This document shows, piece after piece, positions 32,669 to 41,491 of a stretch of 64,000 bases of DNA. Under the pieces are notes generated by a model, which worked only from the letters and a program-made list of their open reading frames with translations, made no database searches and was not told the DNA's origin. This stretch comes from Roseivirga sp. Its GTDB lineage: Bacteria; Bacteroidota; Bacteroidia; Cytophagales; Cyclobacteriaceae. The number at the start of each line of letters is the position of its first letter. The first letter of the stretch is position 1. The DNA lies in contig JAGYIY010000001.1 in assembly GCA_018402485.1 (NCBI GenBank), positions 1,458,001 to 1,522,000 of the forward strand. Direction: 5' to 3'. The translations under genes and the position numbers were made by a program.

Positions 32669-33529
32669 CTACTTTTGTTTTACAATGGTACAAGTGGTTA
32701 TGCCTGTAATGGATAAAGGTATGGTCATGCCTTGTGCTTCAACATCACCTGAGATTTCTTGATCCATTACCACTTGAGTTGGCATTCCGGTGGCTTCATC
32801 AAGGGTGATTTTTGTTTGCTGAATACCTGTTACATCCATGGTCATGGCCATGCCCATTTGTTCAATGTCGCCTGTCATCTCAATATCACTTGCACCATTA
32901 ATCACGTTGTTTCCTTCCCACTGGAAGGTAGAGTTCGTTGTGATGGGAGTTCCCAAAACTACCATGGTATTGGATTTACTCCAAGAGTCATTCATTTGAG
33001 GCTCATATAAATTGAATTGTTGGCTAAGTGTACTTATTAGGATTTCCTCTTCGAAAGCAGCAAGGATATCATCGGCTTGTGCACCAAGTCCGTTATCGGT
33101 AAGTCCTTCACGGATGGAAGCGGTCATGGTTTCTAGCCCTTCAACCTCAAGAATTTCACCCATCTTATTCATTTTGAATTGGTAGGTCTGATTCACCATG
33201 GCCCTAAATGGGGCACTATGTGGATCGTCTGATTCAGAATCGATTACCATACTGCCCATGGGACTTGCATTTTCTAATTGTCTTTGAATGCTTGTCGTCT
33301 TGATGGTGTAAACACCATGAGCTGCGGCAATGACTTCATAATCATCAACATTGATGGTAGCTTGCTTGATTTCTTGCGTTTGACCCATTACGGTTTGGGC
33401 AATTTCTTGAGTAGCTTCGATATGGATGCGAAATAAATCGCCCACTTTTAATGTATAACCTGACGGTCTTTGAGCCATTGCTGCAGTTTGTAATAAAATC
33501 AACAGCATACATGTTTTTAAAATTCTCAT
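32669..33529 (-). CDS. DUF6263-like exported protein
   Basis: 286 aa. Signal peptide RILKTCMLLILLQTAAMA; then a beta-rich domain with SGYTLKVGDLFRIHIEATQE near 24, QTYQFKMNKMGEILEVEGLE near 110, and paired TGDIEQMGMAMTMDVTG and SGDVEAQGMTIPLSITG stretches near 220 and 260. Fits the DUF6263 family by general pattern; function unknown. Its start overlaps the MazG stop (ATGA type), so it is the third gene of a dtd-mazG-this operon. The 32486-32668 gap shows no gene. Confidence 0.7.
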   Translation of the reverse strand: MRILKTCMLLILLQTAAMAQRPSGYTLKVGDLFRIHIEATQEIAQTVMGQTQEIKQATINVDDYEVIAAAHGVYTIKTTSIQRQLENASPMGSMVIDSESDDPHSAPFRAMVNQTYQFKMNKMGEILEVEGLETMTASIREGLTDNGLGAQADDILAAFEEEILISTLSQQFNLYEPQMNDSWSKSNTMVVLGTPITTNSTFQWEGNNVINGASDIEMTGDIEQMGMAMTMDVTGIQQTKITLDEATGMPTQVVMDQEISGDVEAQGMTIPLSITGITTCTIVKQK

Positions 33530-33879
33530 TGGATTGAATTTTTGAGTTTTTGATTGGTTTGATGCCTGTTTTTGTCACGCGTTGTTTTTTTATTCATGCG
33601 TTCTTCCCAGGCTTGTTGTAGATTTACACCTGTTTGATTGGCTAAACAAATGGTAACAAACAGCACGTCTGCCAATTCTTCACCAAGGTTTTTGGTCTTA
33701 TCGCTTTCTTTCTCAGACTGCTCTCCATACCTGCGTGCAATGATTCTGGCTACCTCGCCCACTTCTTCCGTTAATTGGGCCATGTTAGTAAGTTCATTGA
33801 AATATCTTACTCCAATGGTTTGAATCCATTGATCTACCTCTTCCTGTAGTGCACTAATACCTTTCATTTGCTCTTTCAT
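33526..33879 (-). CDS. MazG-like nucleotide pyrophosphohydrolase
   Basis: 117 aa, single MazG domain: LQEEVDQWIQTIGVRYFNEL, then the metal-binding LTEEVGEVARIIARRYGEQ near 37 (ExxE) and GEELADVLFVTICLANQ near 67 (ExxD). Such short MazG proteins hydrolyse (d)NTPs or aberrant nucleotides. It overlaps dtd by one base and the downstream gene by 4 bp, so translation is coupled. Confidence 0.9.
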   Translation of the reverse strand: MKEQMKGISALQEEVDQWIQTIGVRYFNELTNMAQLTEEVGEVARIIARRYGEQSEKESDKTKNLGEELADVLFVTICLANQTGVNLQQAWEERMNKKTTRDKNRHQTNQKLKNSIQ

Positions 33880-34331
33880 TATTGCTTGTTTTTCGTGTCT
33901 ATGATGAGTGTTACAGGGCCATCGTTGATCAGGCTCACTTGCATATCGGAACCAAACTCTCCGGAGGCAACCTCTTTGCCCAATTGGCTACTCAAAGCAC
34001 TTAAAAACGATTCATACAGGGGTATAGAAATCTCAGGAGAAGCTGCTTTGATGTAGGACGGACGGTTCCCTTTTTTTGTACTTGCGTGTAAAGTAAATTG
34101 GCTCACGACCAAAATGTCTCCTGAAATATCTTGAACGCTGCGGTTCATAACACCTTGTTCATCAGCGAAAATCCTGAGCTGTACAATTTTTCTGCAAAGC
34201 CATTGAATATCCTCCAAGTCATCTTCAGCTACAATCCCCAATAACACCATTAATCCATGGTTGATAGAAGCTTTCTTGCGTCCGGAAATGCTTACTGATG
34301 ATTCTGAAACTCTTTGGATAACCGCCATCAT
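33879..34331 (-). CDS. dtd: D-aminoacyl-tRNA deacylase
   Basis: 150 aa from ATG 34331 (the adjacent ATG 34328 is equally good; a TTG at 34340 is also in frame). Removes D-amino acids wrongly charged on tRNA. Seen: AVIQRVSESSVSISG, the conserved SQFTLHASTKKGNRPSY near 77 (SQFTL active-site motif) and GPVTLIIDT near 138 (the cross-subunit Gly-cisPro). First gene of the dtd-mazG-DUF6263 operon. Confidence 0.95.
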   Translation of the reverse strand: MMAVIQRVSESSVSISGRKKASINHGLMVLLGIVAEDDLEDIQWLCRKIVQLRIFADEQGVMNRSVQDISGDILVVSQFTLHASTKKGNRPSYIKAASPEISIPLYESFLSALSSQLGKEVASGEFGSDMQVSLINDGPVTLIIDTKNKQ

Positions 34332-34561
34332 AAGATACAAAAAAGGAGAATATTCTAATGGTATTCAAGCGAACCTGAAATTATGCATGCTGTTTTTCTT
34401 TACATTTAGGGATGAACCAAATACAATTTTTAGGATGAATGACCATTTAGAAAGCTTTATGGGTTTCTTTCTTTACACATTAATGCTCCTCATTGATGCT
34501 AACTTTTATCAAATAGATTTATGTTAAACGCGTTTCTACAGGATCATGTGCTTCTTTCGAA

Positions 34562-35071
34562 TTAGAAAGGAAGGCTTTTGATGCGTTCATAAATATCAAA
34601 GTAGTCTGATTGAGTTAAATATTCAAAAGTTAGATCGACTGTACCCTTTTCTTTCCGTTCATTTTTGAAGTGACTTTCCCATACATGTTGAAGATACCAT
34701 TCGGGCTCATGTCCCCATCGCTGATCATTTTTTCTTCTCTGTAGAAAAATAGCATATGGAATGGTAAGTTGAATGATGAGTGCAGCTTTTTGAACAGCAG
34801 TTTGATCATGTCTAACAAATAAACCTTCAGCTAAAATGTACTGAGGATGCTTTAACTCCTGTCTTATTCTTTGATTCCAATTTTTCCAGTCAATACTTTT
34901 GGGGCTTTCCCAATCTGTTCGATTGCTCAGTGTAGGGATTTTATGTGCTGGAAGCACAAAGGAATCCTGTTCAAGATGAATCGAGGATGGAAGGACTGAA
35001 GTCAACCAGGAGGCAAGTGAAGACTTCCCAGATTGGCTGAACCCAGAGATGAGTATCAGGTGACCCCTCAT
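34562..35071 (-). CDS. Uridine-kinase-like P-loop kinase
   Basis: 169 aa. Walker A GFSQSGKSSLASWL near residue 10, DSFVLPAHKIPTL near 37 like the substrate loop of uridine or nicotinamide riboside kinases, ILAEGLFVRHD near 80 and an RRKNDQRWGHEPEWYLQHVW lid-like part near 112. This size and pattern fits small nucleoside kinases; the substrate cannot be told from sequence. It lies 20 bp downstream of pdhB and may share its transcript. Confidence 0.75.
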   Translation of the reverse strand: MRGHLILISGFSQSGKSSLASWLTSVLPSSIHLEQDSFVLPAHKIPTLSNRTDWESPKSIDWKNWNQRIRQELKHPQYILAEGLFVRHDQTAVQKAALIIQLTIPYAIFLQRRKNDQRWGHEPEWYLQHVWESHFKNERKEKGTVDLTFEYLTQSDYFDIYERIKSLPF

Positions 35072-35091
35072 TTGTCCTTATTATTAGCCTT

Positions 35092-36069
35092 CTAAATATA
35101 CATAGTTGCTTCTACAGCTTCTATGGTACGTTTTACATTGGGAAGAATCGCTTCTATCAATGTTGGTGCATAAGGGAGTGGCAAATCCATGCTGTTCACC
35201 CTTTTTACAGGGGCATCGAGATAGTCGAAAGCATCTTTTTGGATGTTGTAACTTATATCTGTAGCGATGGATGCAAGTGGCCAAGCTTCTTCAACAACTA
35301 CCAAACGGTTTGTTTTCTTCACTGATTCAACAATCGTAGCATAATCTAAAGGCCGAACAGACCTCAGATTAATAACTTCGGCAGAAATATCTTTCTTTTG
35401 TAATTCATCAGCTGCTTCATGCGCTACTTTCATCATTTTGCCGAAGGAGACTAATGTCACATCACTACCTTCTCTTACAACATGTGCTTTACCAATGGGT
35501 AATAAGTATTCTTCCTCTGGTACTTCACCTTTATCACCATACATCAATTCAGACTCCATAAATATCACAGGGTCGTTATCTCTAATGGCTGTTTTGAGGA
35601 GCCCTTTAGCATCATACGGATCACAAGGAACTACTACTTTTAACCCAGGTGTATTGGCGTACCAGTTTTCGAAATTTTGTGAGTGCTGGGAACTCAGCAT
35701 TCCGGCATTTCCCGTAGGTCCTCGAAAGACAATGGGTACAGAAAATTGGCCACCCGACATGGACATCATTTTTGCTGCGGAATTGATGACCTGATCGATG
35801 GCAACAAGAGAAAAATTAAAAGTCATGAACTCTATTATAGGGCGCAGACCATTCATGGCTGCTCCCACGCCAATACCCGCAAAACCAAGTTCGGCAATGG
35901 GTGTATCTACAATACGTTCAGGTCCAAATTCATCAAGCATACCTTGACTCACTTTGTAGGCACCATTGTAGTCGGCTACCTCTTCACCCATTAAGAAGAC
36001 TTTTTCGTCTCTTCTCATTTCCTCATTCATGGCTTCCCTTAGGGCTTCTCTAAATTGTATTTCTCTCAT
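35092..36069 (-). CDS. pdhB: Pyruvate dehydrogenase E1 component, beta subunit
   Basis: 325 aa, full length. Transketolase-type E1 beta: REIQFREALREAMNEEMRRD, MGEEVADYNGAYKVSQGM near 27, DTPIAELGFAGIGVGAAMNG near 55, RGPTGNAGMLSSQHSQ near 115 and VVEEAWPLASIATDI near 258. It links pyruvate to the E2/E3 complex and the citric acid cycle. The alpha subunit is not adjacent. A terminator (36147-36177) lies upstream and separates it from the OmpA/TPR gene. Confidence 0.92.
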   Translation of the reverse strand: MREIQFREALREAMNEEMRRDEKVFLMGEEVADYNGAYKVSQGMLDEFGPERIVDTPIAELGFAGIGVGAAMNGLRPIIEFMTFNFSLVAIDQVINSAAKMMSMSGGQFSVPIVFRGPTGNAGMLSSQHSQNFENWYANTPGLKVVVPCDPYDAKGLLKTAIRDNDPVIFMESELMYGDKGEVPEEEYLLPIGKAHVVREGSDVTLVSFGKMMKVAHEAADELQKKDISAEVINLRSVRPLDYATIVESVKKTNRLVVVEEAWPLASIATDISYNIQKDAFDYLDAPVKRVNSMDLPLPYAPTLIEAILPNVKRTIEAVEATMYI

Positions 36070-36146
36070 CGATCTGTTTTTATTCGGGGGCTAAAATTAA
36101 GCATTAGGATGGCAATAACCAATAGTGGAGCTCCATGGTTATGCAT

Positions 36147-36177
36147 AAAAAAAGCCCTTCAGAGAAGAGCTTTTTTT
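36147..36177 (-). terminator. Terminator between pdhB and the OmpA/TPR gene
   Basis: AAAAAAAGC-C-CTTC-AGA-GAAG-A-GCTTTTTTT, one internal mismatch, T-run on both strands. On the minus strand it ends the 36197-37990 gene about 20 bp after its stop. Confidence 0.85.
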
Positions 36178-36196
36178 ATAGCGTTTAAAAACGGTA

Positions 36197-37990
36197 TTAG
36201 TTCATGATATCTAAGAACGCTTGAGAAGCAGAGTAGGCTCTAAATTCCAAGTCAGTCATCGCTTTTTCTTTCAAAGAAGCATCTGCGCTGGTGGCATTTC
36301 TCAAGTGCTCAATTACTTTGTTCTCATTGTCTTGGCGAGCAGCGGCTACAGCGGCAGCGTAATGTGCCATGATGTAACCTGCCTCGTTTCTGATTACCGT
36401 TTCTAAGGTGGCTTGCGCATTTCTGAAATCTTTTCTCAACAACTGAACCAAGCCTTTGTTGAACTGATCGACAGAACGGCTGGTAGCACTATTTAGAGAA
36501 TTGATGGCTAAATCGTAGCGACCCACCATGATTTCTACAGCACCTTTTGCACCATTAATGCCTTGACGGAGGTCGTTGCTTGGGCTCATTCCTAAAGACT
36601 CAGTTAAGGTAGCATGTGCACCCCAAAGGTTGCCTTGCATAGCCATAGCCATAGCCATATTCGCTGAAGCATATACGTTGTTATTTTTTTGTTTGGAAAT
36701 TTCAAAATGGTTCATTGCAGTAGTAACGTGCCCTTTTTGCTCGTTACCAGTAGTTTGCATGGCCATTGCCAAATGAACTGCTCCAAGATTGTTATGAATA
36801 ACCCAGGTGTCATTCTTTTTAGCAGCAGCTTCGTAAATCATTTGCTTTTCTTTAAGAGAAGGGTTGTTTTCGGCAGCATATGCCAACTCTTCTAATGATA
36901 GTTCATTGGCAGAAGTTCTACCATTGGCAATTTGTAAGGCAAGTGTTGCGATTTCTTCTTTACTTTTCTTCTCTTTTACTGTTAAAACTTCTGTTTTGGC
37001 AGTACGAAGTTGAGGGTAGATGTCTTTGAAAACTTGCTTATAGGTAGATAATTTTTGTAATTCTTTCTCTTTCTGCACGAAGGATCCTGTGCCATTGATG
37101 ATATTAAGCCATTCTGTTTTATCAGAAGAAGAGATTCCACTGTAATCTGCTAGCATCGTTTTCAACCCTGTCCAATTTTGTACAACAGGTTTCAAAATGA
37201 ATCGTATTCCATCGGCCATGCCTTGGTAGTCGTACTGATCCATTTGGTCTCTGTACCAAGATTCTATGGCATCGGCTCTTTCTTGTGCCAGGTCTGAGTT
37301 GATGGTTTCCTTACCTTCTGGGGAGTGTGTTCCCGTGATGGTTACAGTGCGTGTAACATTTTTCTCAGCTATAAAAGCTTTGAATTGTTCGCCACGATCA
37401 CTATTTTTTTCAGAGGTCTTAAAAACAGATCTACCTTGATCGAAGAAAAATTCGACATTCGTAGGGATTAATTCTTCTTGGTCATTGTAGCCATGTGGGG
37501 CATAAGCTGTGTAGTATGAAGGCTGTACCAACATTGAAGTGGTAATCACACCTTCAGCAATCACCAACTCTTCAGTATCAAGGAAGTTACCACTTTTTGG
37601 ATTTAAGGCTCTACCCTGAATGACTACGTTTCCTCTTTCCATACCTTCTTTGAATGGGAAGGAGTAAGATTCTGTCACTGAAGGCTGCTCTGTTCCAGCA
37701 TTAGGATAGTCGGTTTCTCTAAATTCAATATCTCTAAGCTGCTGTTCTTGTAACCCGTAAGTATATTTAGTTCTTACTTGATAGACCTTATTTGGCTTGA
37801 GCATCTTAAGAGGAAGGGTAGCACTCATATCAAAACGCACCGTATCTGCGTGTACTTCTAAAGGCGAAGGCTCAACTTTCAATTGCTGATCTTCTGCCAT
37901 TCTTTTCATTTTACCCAAAGCGCACCCAGAGAAGGATAGTACCGCAATAAGAAATAGTGGGAAAAACTTTTTAACTGTTGGAGTTTTCAT
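36197..37990 (-). CDS. OmpA-like/TPR lipoprotein
   Basis: 597 aa. Signal with lipobox LSFSGC (Cys about 23). Residues 40-190 form a beta-rich domain; an OmpA-like region lies near 178-250 (NVEFFFDQGRSVFKTSEKNS, VTITGTHSPEGKETINSDLA, QERADAIESWYRDQM). The C-terminal 220 residues are TPR-like helical repeats (AMNHFEISKQKNNNVYASAN, GRYDLAINSLNSATS, DFRNAQATLETVIRN). Cell-envelope linking or assembly is probable; lipoproteins of this plan are common in Bacteroidota. Monocistronic. Confidence 0.8.
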   Translation of the reverse strand: MKTPTVKKFFPLFLIAVLSFSGCALGKMKRMAEDQQLKVEPSPLEVHADTVRFDMSATLPLKMLKPNKVYQVRTKYTYGLQEQQLRDIEFRETDYPNAGTEQPSVTESYSFPFKEGMERGNVVIQGRALNPKSGNFLDTEELVIAEGVITTSMLVQPSYYTAYAPHGYNDQEELIPTNVEFFFDQGRSVFKTSEKNSDRGEQFKAFIAEKNVTRTVTITGTHSPEGKETINSDLAQERADAIESWYRDQMDQYDYQGMADGIRFILKPVVQNWTGLKTMLADYSGISSSDKTEWLNIINGTGSFVQKEKELQKLSTYKQVFKDIYPQLRTAKTEVLTVKEKKSKEEIATLALQIANGRTSANELSLEELAYAAENNPSLKEKQMIYEAAAKKNDTWVIHNNLGAVHLAMAMQTTGNEQKGHVTTAMNHFEISKQKNNNVYASANMAMAMAMQGNLWGAHATLTESLGMSPSNDLRQGINGAKGAVEIMVGRYDLAINSLNSATSRSVDQFNKGLVQLLRKDFRNAQATLETVIRNEAGYIMAHYAAAVAAARQDNENKVIEHLRNATSADASLKEKAMTDLEFRAYSASQAFLDIMN

Positions 37991-38110
37991 AAGATTCTAA
38001 TTGTTTTCGTCTGTATCTAGCTTATTTTGCAACGGGCAAATTTAAGAATTTTTTAGCACAATCCGATAAAACTACATAAATTGTTTTAACTTCGTGATAA
38101 AGAAAAAATA

Positions 38111-38329
38111 GTGGAGAGGTTACAACAGTTTTTTGAATTCCAAGTCTTTGGTGTCTGTACCAAACTAGGGGAAAAACTGAATTTTTCAACCTCTAGTATC
38201 CGCCTCTTCTTTATATATGCTTCATTTTTGACTTTCGGATCACCACTTATTGTTTATTTGGGCTTGGCCTACATCATCAATTTTAGAAAGCATCTGCGTA
38301 GAAGACAAAATCCGGTTTGGTATAATTAA
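38111..38329 (+). CDS. PspC-domain small membrane protein
   Basis: 72 aa, start GTG at 38111. It has FGVCTKLGEKLNFSTSSIRL followed by a membrane stretch (FIYASFLTFGSPLIVYLGLA) and a basic tail, matching the PspC domain (PF04024), usually linked to envelope stress. The N-terminal part is hydrophilic. The 9-bp gap to the convergent glycosyltransferase leaves no room for a separate terminator. Confidence 0.85.
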   Translation: MERLQQFFEFQVFGVCTKLGEKLNFSTSSIRLFFIYASFLTFGSPLIVYLGLAYIINFRKHLRRRQNPVWYN

Positions 38330-38338
38330 ATTTATGTT

Positions 38339-39349
38339 TTAGACCTTCAAGTCCTTATAATATCTCTTTCCTGAAAAAAAATAAGACCAAGCTATACTGC
38401 CTTTGAATAACGGATAAGTTTTGTGTTTGCCGTGCTTCAAACTTTTTCTTTTCCTAAATGTGTTTCCTAAATGAGTTAACACCGCTAAATGAGCATGTAA
38501 GATGGCTATCCCATGTTGAGGACCACTTTGTATTGAAAATTTAAAAACAGCAATATAATCTAATAACATACGAATTGGAATTTTCCACAATAATGTTTGC
38601 CAAGCTTCATTTTTGAGGAGTAAATTCAAGCCATTTCGAAAATTCAAATAAGTTTTTTTCGGTTTAGATTTAGGTAAGGTCCCTCCTCCCACGTGGTAAA
38701 CCTTGCTCTCTGGACATACAGCCACCTGGTATCCGGCATTCCAAATGCGCCAGCAAAGATCGATTTCTTCCATGTGCGCAAAAAAACTCTCATCAAACCC
38801 TGCCAATTCCTGAAATACTTTTGTTTCTATGAATAGAGAGCTGCCTGAAGCCCAGAAACATGGCGTAAAATCATCGTACTGCCCCAAGTCTTTTTCAAGT
38901 GTTTCGAAAATTCTGCCTCGACAGAAAGGGTAACCTAAGTAGTCAATAAAACCGCCAGAAGCACCTGCATACTCAAAGTATTCTTTTTGGTTATAATCAA
39001 GAATTTTCGGTTGAATGGCTTTGATATTGGGGTGCTGTCGAAAAAGAGTAAGAATGGGCTCAATCCAAAGGGGCGTGACTTCAACGTCTGTATTCAGCAA
39101 AACCACATATTTTGTTTCAATTTGTTGAATGGCACGGTTATAGCCCCCGCAAAAACCATAATTTTCATCTAGTGAAATGCACCTCACAGAGGGAAATTGT
39201 TTGTGGAGAAAATGCACAGAACCATCTGTTGAACCATTGTCTACTACTACCACTTGGTGATCTCCGCTATGTTCTATCACCAGGGGTAAAAAACGCTCTA
39301 AATGATGGCGTCCGTTATAATTTAATAAAACAACAGCAAGCTGTTTCAT
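38339..39349 (-). CDS. Family 2 glycosyltransferase
   Basis: 336 aa. GT2 fold: VVLLNYNGRHHLERFLPLVI at the start, VVVVDNGSTDGSVHFL near 35, the VVLLNTDVEVTP Asp-x-Asp-like metal site near 80, FWASGSSLFIETKVFQELAG near 165 and FFAHMEEIDLCWRIWNAGYQ near 190. Resembles rhamnosyltransferase-like enzymes of cell-surface polysaccharides. It starts at the base before the ybaB stop, suggesting co-transcription. Sugar donor unknown. Confidence 0.9.
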   Translation of the reverse strand: MKQLAVVLLNYNGRHHLERFLPLVIEHSGDHQVVVVDNGSTDGSVHFLHKQFPSVRCISLDENYGFCGGYNRAIQQIETKYVVLLNTDVEVTPLWIEPILTLFRQHPNIKAIQPKILDYNQKEYFEYAGASGGFIDYLGYPFCRGRIFETLEKDLGQYDDFTPCFWASGSSLFIETKVFQELAGFDESFFAHMEEIDLCWRIWNAGYQVAVCPESKVYHVGGGTLPKSKPKKTYLNFRNGLNLLLKNEAWQTLLWKIPIRMLLDYIAVFKFSIQSGPQHGIAILHAHLAVLTHLGNTFRKRKSLKHGKHKTYPLFKGSIAWSYFFSGKRYYKDLKV

Positions 39350-39682
39350 TTAAAATAAATTACCCATGTCCATACCAGGTATATTGGGCATAATGCCTTC
39401 TGTTTGTTTCTTGATTTCTTCCTTTGCACTTGTATCTGCTTTTTCTAAGGCAATATTGATGGCGGCTACGGTAAGGTCTTGTAGCATTTCTTTGTCTTCT
39501 TTTTGCAAAAGGCCATCGTCGATATCTATCGAGATAACTTGTTTTTTACCATTGACGGTGGCTTTCACCATGCCTGCTCCAGACTCTCCGGTTTCTTGAA
39601 TATGCACCAGCTTTTCTTGGGCCTCTTGCATCTTGGCTTGCATCTCTTTGACCTTGCCCATCATTTTCATCATGTCGAACAT
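39350..39682 (-). CDS. YbaB/EbfC family nucleoid-associated protein
   Basis: 110 aa. Matches the YbaB family: MMKMMGKVKEMQAKMQEAQE (helical start), VKATVNGKKQVISIDIDDGL near 40 and LTVAAINIALEKADTSAKEE near 68. Binds DNA as a dimer and shapes the nucleoid; often encoded near dnaX/recR in other bacteria, not here. Confidence 0.93.
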   Translation of the reverse strand: MFDMMKMMGKVKEMQAKMQEAQEKLVHIQETGESGAGMVKATVNGKKQVISIDIDDGLLQKEDKEMLQDLTVAAINIALEKADTSAKEEIKKQTEGIMPNIPGMDMGNLF

Positions 39683-39703
39683 ATTTTCTTCTTTGTTGTA
39701 AAA

Positions 39704-41452
39704 TTATCGAATTAATAGAACAGAACCCGCCCGTGTAAAGGGTACTTTGTCTGTTCCTTGAAAAGAAACACGGTAAGTATAGCTCCCTGTTGGAGCAGGT
39801 CTACCTTCAAAATACCCATCCCAGCCTGTGGAAGGGTTTGTAGTTTTAAAAACCAAATTTCCCCAACGGTTAAAGATTTCTAGTGTAAAGCTAAGGTAAT
39901 TAGCATCCTTGACCTTGAAAACGTCATTGATACCGTCATTGTTGGGGCTAAAAGCATTTGGAATACCCAGCGAGCTACCTAGTGCTAAACACACCTCCTC
40001 ACTTGGTGCCGAGATATTGCCGCAGGCGTCTTCGTAGGTAATGCGATAGCATACTTCGCTTAAGCCTAAGGGAATGGAAATGTCTACATAGGTAGGTCCA
40101 ATAGTCTCGTTTAATAGGGAGAACTGGTCGTCTATGTCTTTTCTGAAAACTTGAAAATTCGAGGAGATAAAACCAGTTTCAGGAAAGGTAAGGTTGGCAT
40201 TGGCTCCTATGAGGTCTGTCCTTGGGGGCGGGGGTGGAGGAAGGGTGAGTGCAGTTGTCCTAAAAGGGTCTATCACCATACTGGTACTGAGAACTCCATT
40301 AAAGGTGCCCTGGAGGAAAAAGTCGCCTAAATCTCTACAATCTATGGTGCTAAAGAGAAAATCTAAAGTTTCATTCTGAGTGAAAGTGGAAAGCAATTGG
40401 TCTTCTGTAAAGAATTCGAGTTGTGTAAATCCTATTGAGTTGGTCGACCACCGCATATTAAAATCAATACTTGTATTGATGTTTGAATAGGATATATCAA
40501 AAGCAATGCTGTTTCCTACCTCAGAGAATTCTTGAAATAGGCCACAGGCATCTTCTGCTCGGATGCGGAAACGGTAGTTTAAATCTTGAAAATTTAAGTT
40601 GGAAGAGCTGTATTGGAAACGGTTGGTATCCGTAAGGGCGTCAATGTTTTCTAAAACTTCAAAGCCTGAGCCACTATCTATTTCTACATAATATTGTAAG
40701 CCAGGATTTAGAGGCTCGTAGTTAAAAGTGATGGTTTCTAAGTCATTAATTACCAAACTGTTCAGTTGAGGAATTGGCAGTTGATCAAAAGCAGAAACTT
40801 CATGCTTTGCTAACTTACAGCTTGAACTTTCACCATTATCTAGTAAACCTTGAACAAGTACTTCATAAGTACCCGACACAGCATAAGTGTATTCCACCGA
40901 TTCATTTCCTGAAAAGGTTTCTTGAGCACCATCTCCAAAAAGAATCCGGTAGGAATTAAATGGATCGTTGCTTTTATCAAAATTGATTAAAATAGAGCGA
41001 CCTTGACAAGAGGTAACAGATGTTTTGGGAGGGTCGTTTGGTAAAACTGTGATTTCGAGTCGATCAATACGTTCTTCATCGGTTAAACCATTGGTTTGAT
41101 CAAAAATGAAAATAACGAAATTTCCAGGAGATTCATATGTATATGTTTTCGTTTCACCGAATTCAAACGAACCCCCTACAGGTTCTCCCACATCACTTGC
41201 AATGGGGTCGTTTATGTCCCCCTCAAAACTAAACTGTAATTCGCCAACCCCAGATCTTTGATGGGTAATGCTAATACTCAAATCTGCGCATCCTGTATTC
41301 GCTGAGGCAATTATCCATCCTTTTTCGCTAGTGACTTGGCTTCGGGCATCATGCGCAAAACAAAGGAAAAACAAGCCCATCATAAGGCCCAGGTAAAAAA
41401 CCGTGTACAAGGGGGACATCTGCCTGCAATATGCTGTTCCTGTTAATTTCAT
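39704..41452 (-). CDS. Exported protein with T9SS type B (gliding/CHU_C) C-terminal domain
   Basis: 582 aa. A signal peptide (YLGLMMGLFFLCFAHDARS) is followed by PKD-like and Ig-like beta domains (FGDGAQETFSGNESVEYTYA near 170), further fibronectin-like stretches, and a C-terminal type B sorting domain: IPNAFSPNNDGINDVFKV near 496, LEIFNRWGNLVF, GWDGYFEGRPAPTGSYTYRV. Exported by the type 9 secretion system and probably kept at the cell surface. A role in adhesion or gliding is typical but not shown. Confidence 0.9.
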   Translation of the reverse strand: MKLTGTAYCRQMSPLYTVFYLGLMMGLFFLCFAHDARSQVTSEKGWIIASANTGCADLSISITHQRSGVGELQFSFEGDINDPIASDVGEPVGGSFEFGETKTYTYESPGNFVIFIFDQTNGLTDEERIDRLEITVLPNDPPKTSVTSCQGRSILINFDKSNDPFNSYRILFGDGAQETFSGNESVEYTYAVSGTYEVLVQGLLDNGESSSCKLAKHEVSAFDQLPIPQLNSLVINDLETITFNYEPLNPGLQYYVEIDSGSGFEVLENIDALTDTNRFQYSSSNLNFQDLNYRFRIRAEDACGLFQEFSEVGNSIAFDISYSNINTSIDFNMRWSTNSIGFTQLEFFTEDQLLSTFTQNETLDFLFSTIDCRDLGDFFLQGTFNGVLSTSMVIDPFRTTALTLPPPPPPRTDLIGANANLTFPETGFISSNFQVFRKDIDDQFSLLNETIGPTYVDISIPLGLSEVCYRITYEDACGNISAPSEEVCLALGSSLGIPNAFSPNNDGINDVFKVKDANYLSFTLEIFNRWGNLVFKTTNPSTGWDGYFEGRPAPTGSYTYRVSFQGTDKVPFTRAGSVLLIR

Positions 41453-41491
41453 TGCATCATGATGCTCTTTTCATCATCAATCATAAGTTGG

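Noticed and set aside
34261-34527. 88-aa plus-strand ORF beside dtd
   Set aside because: Its first third is antisense to dtd and the rest is AT-rich with no motif; chance ORF.
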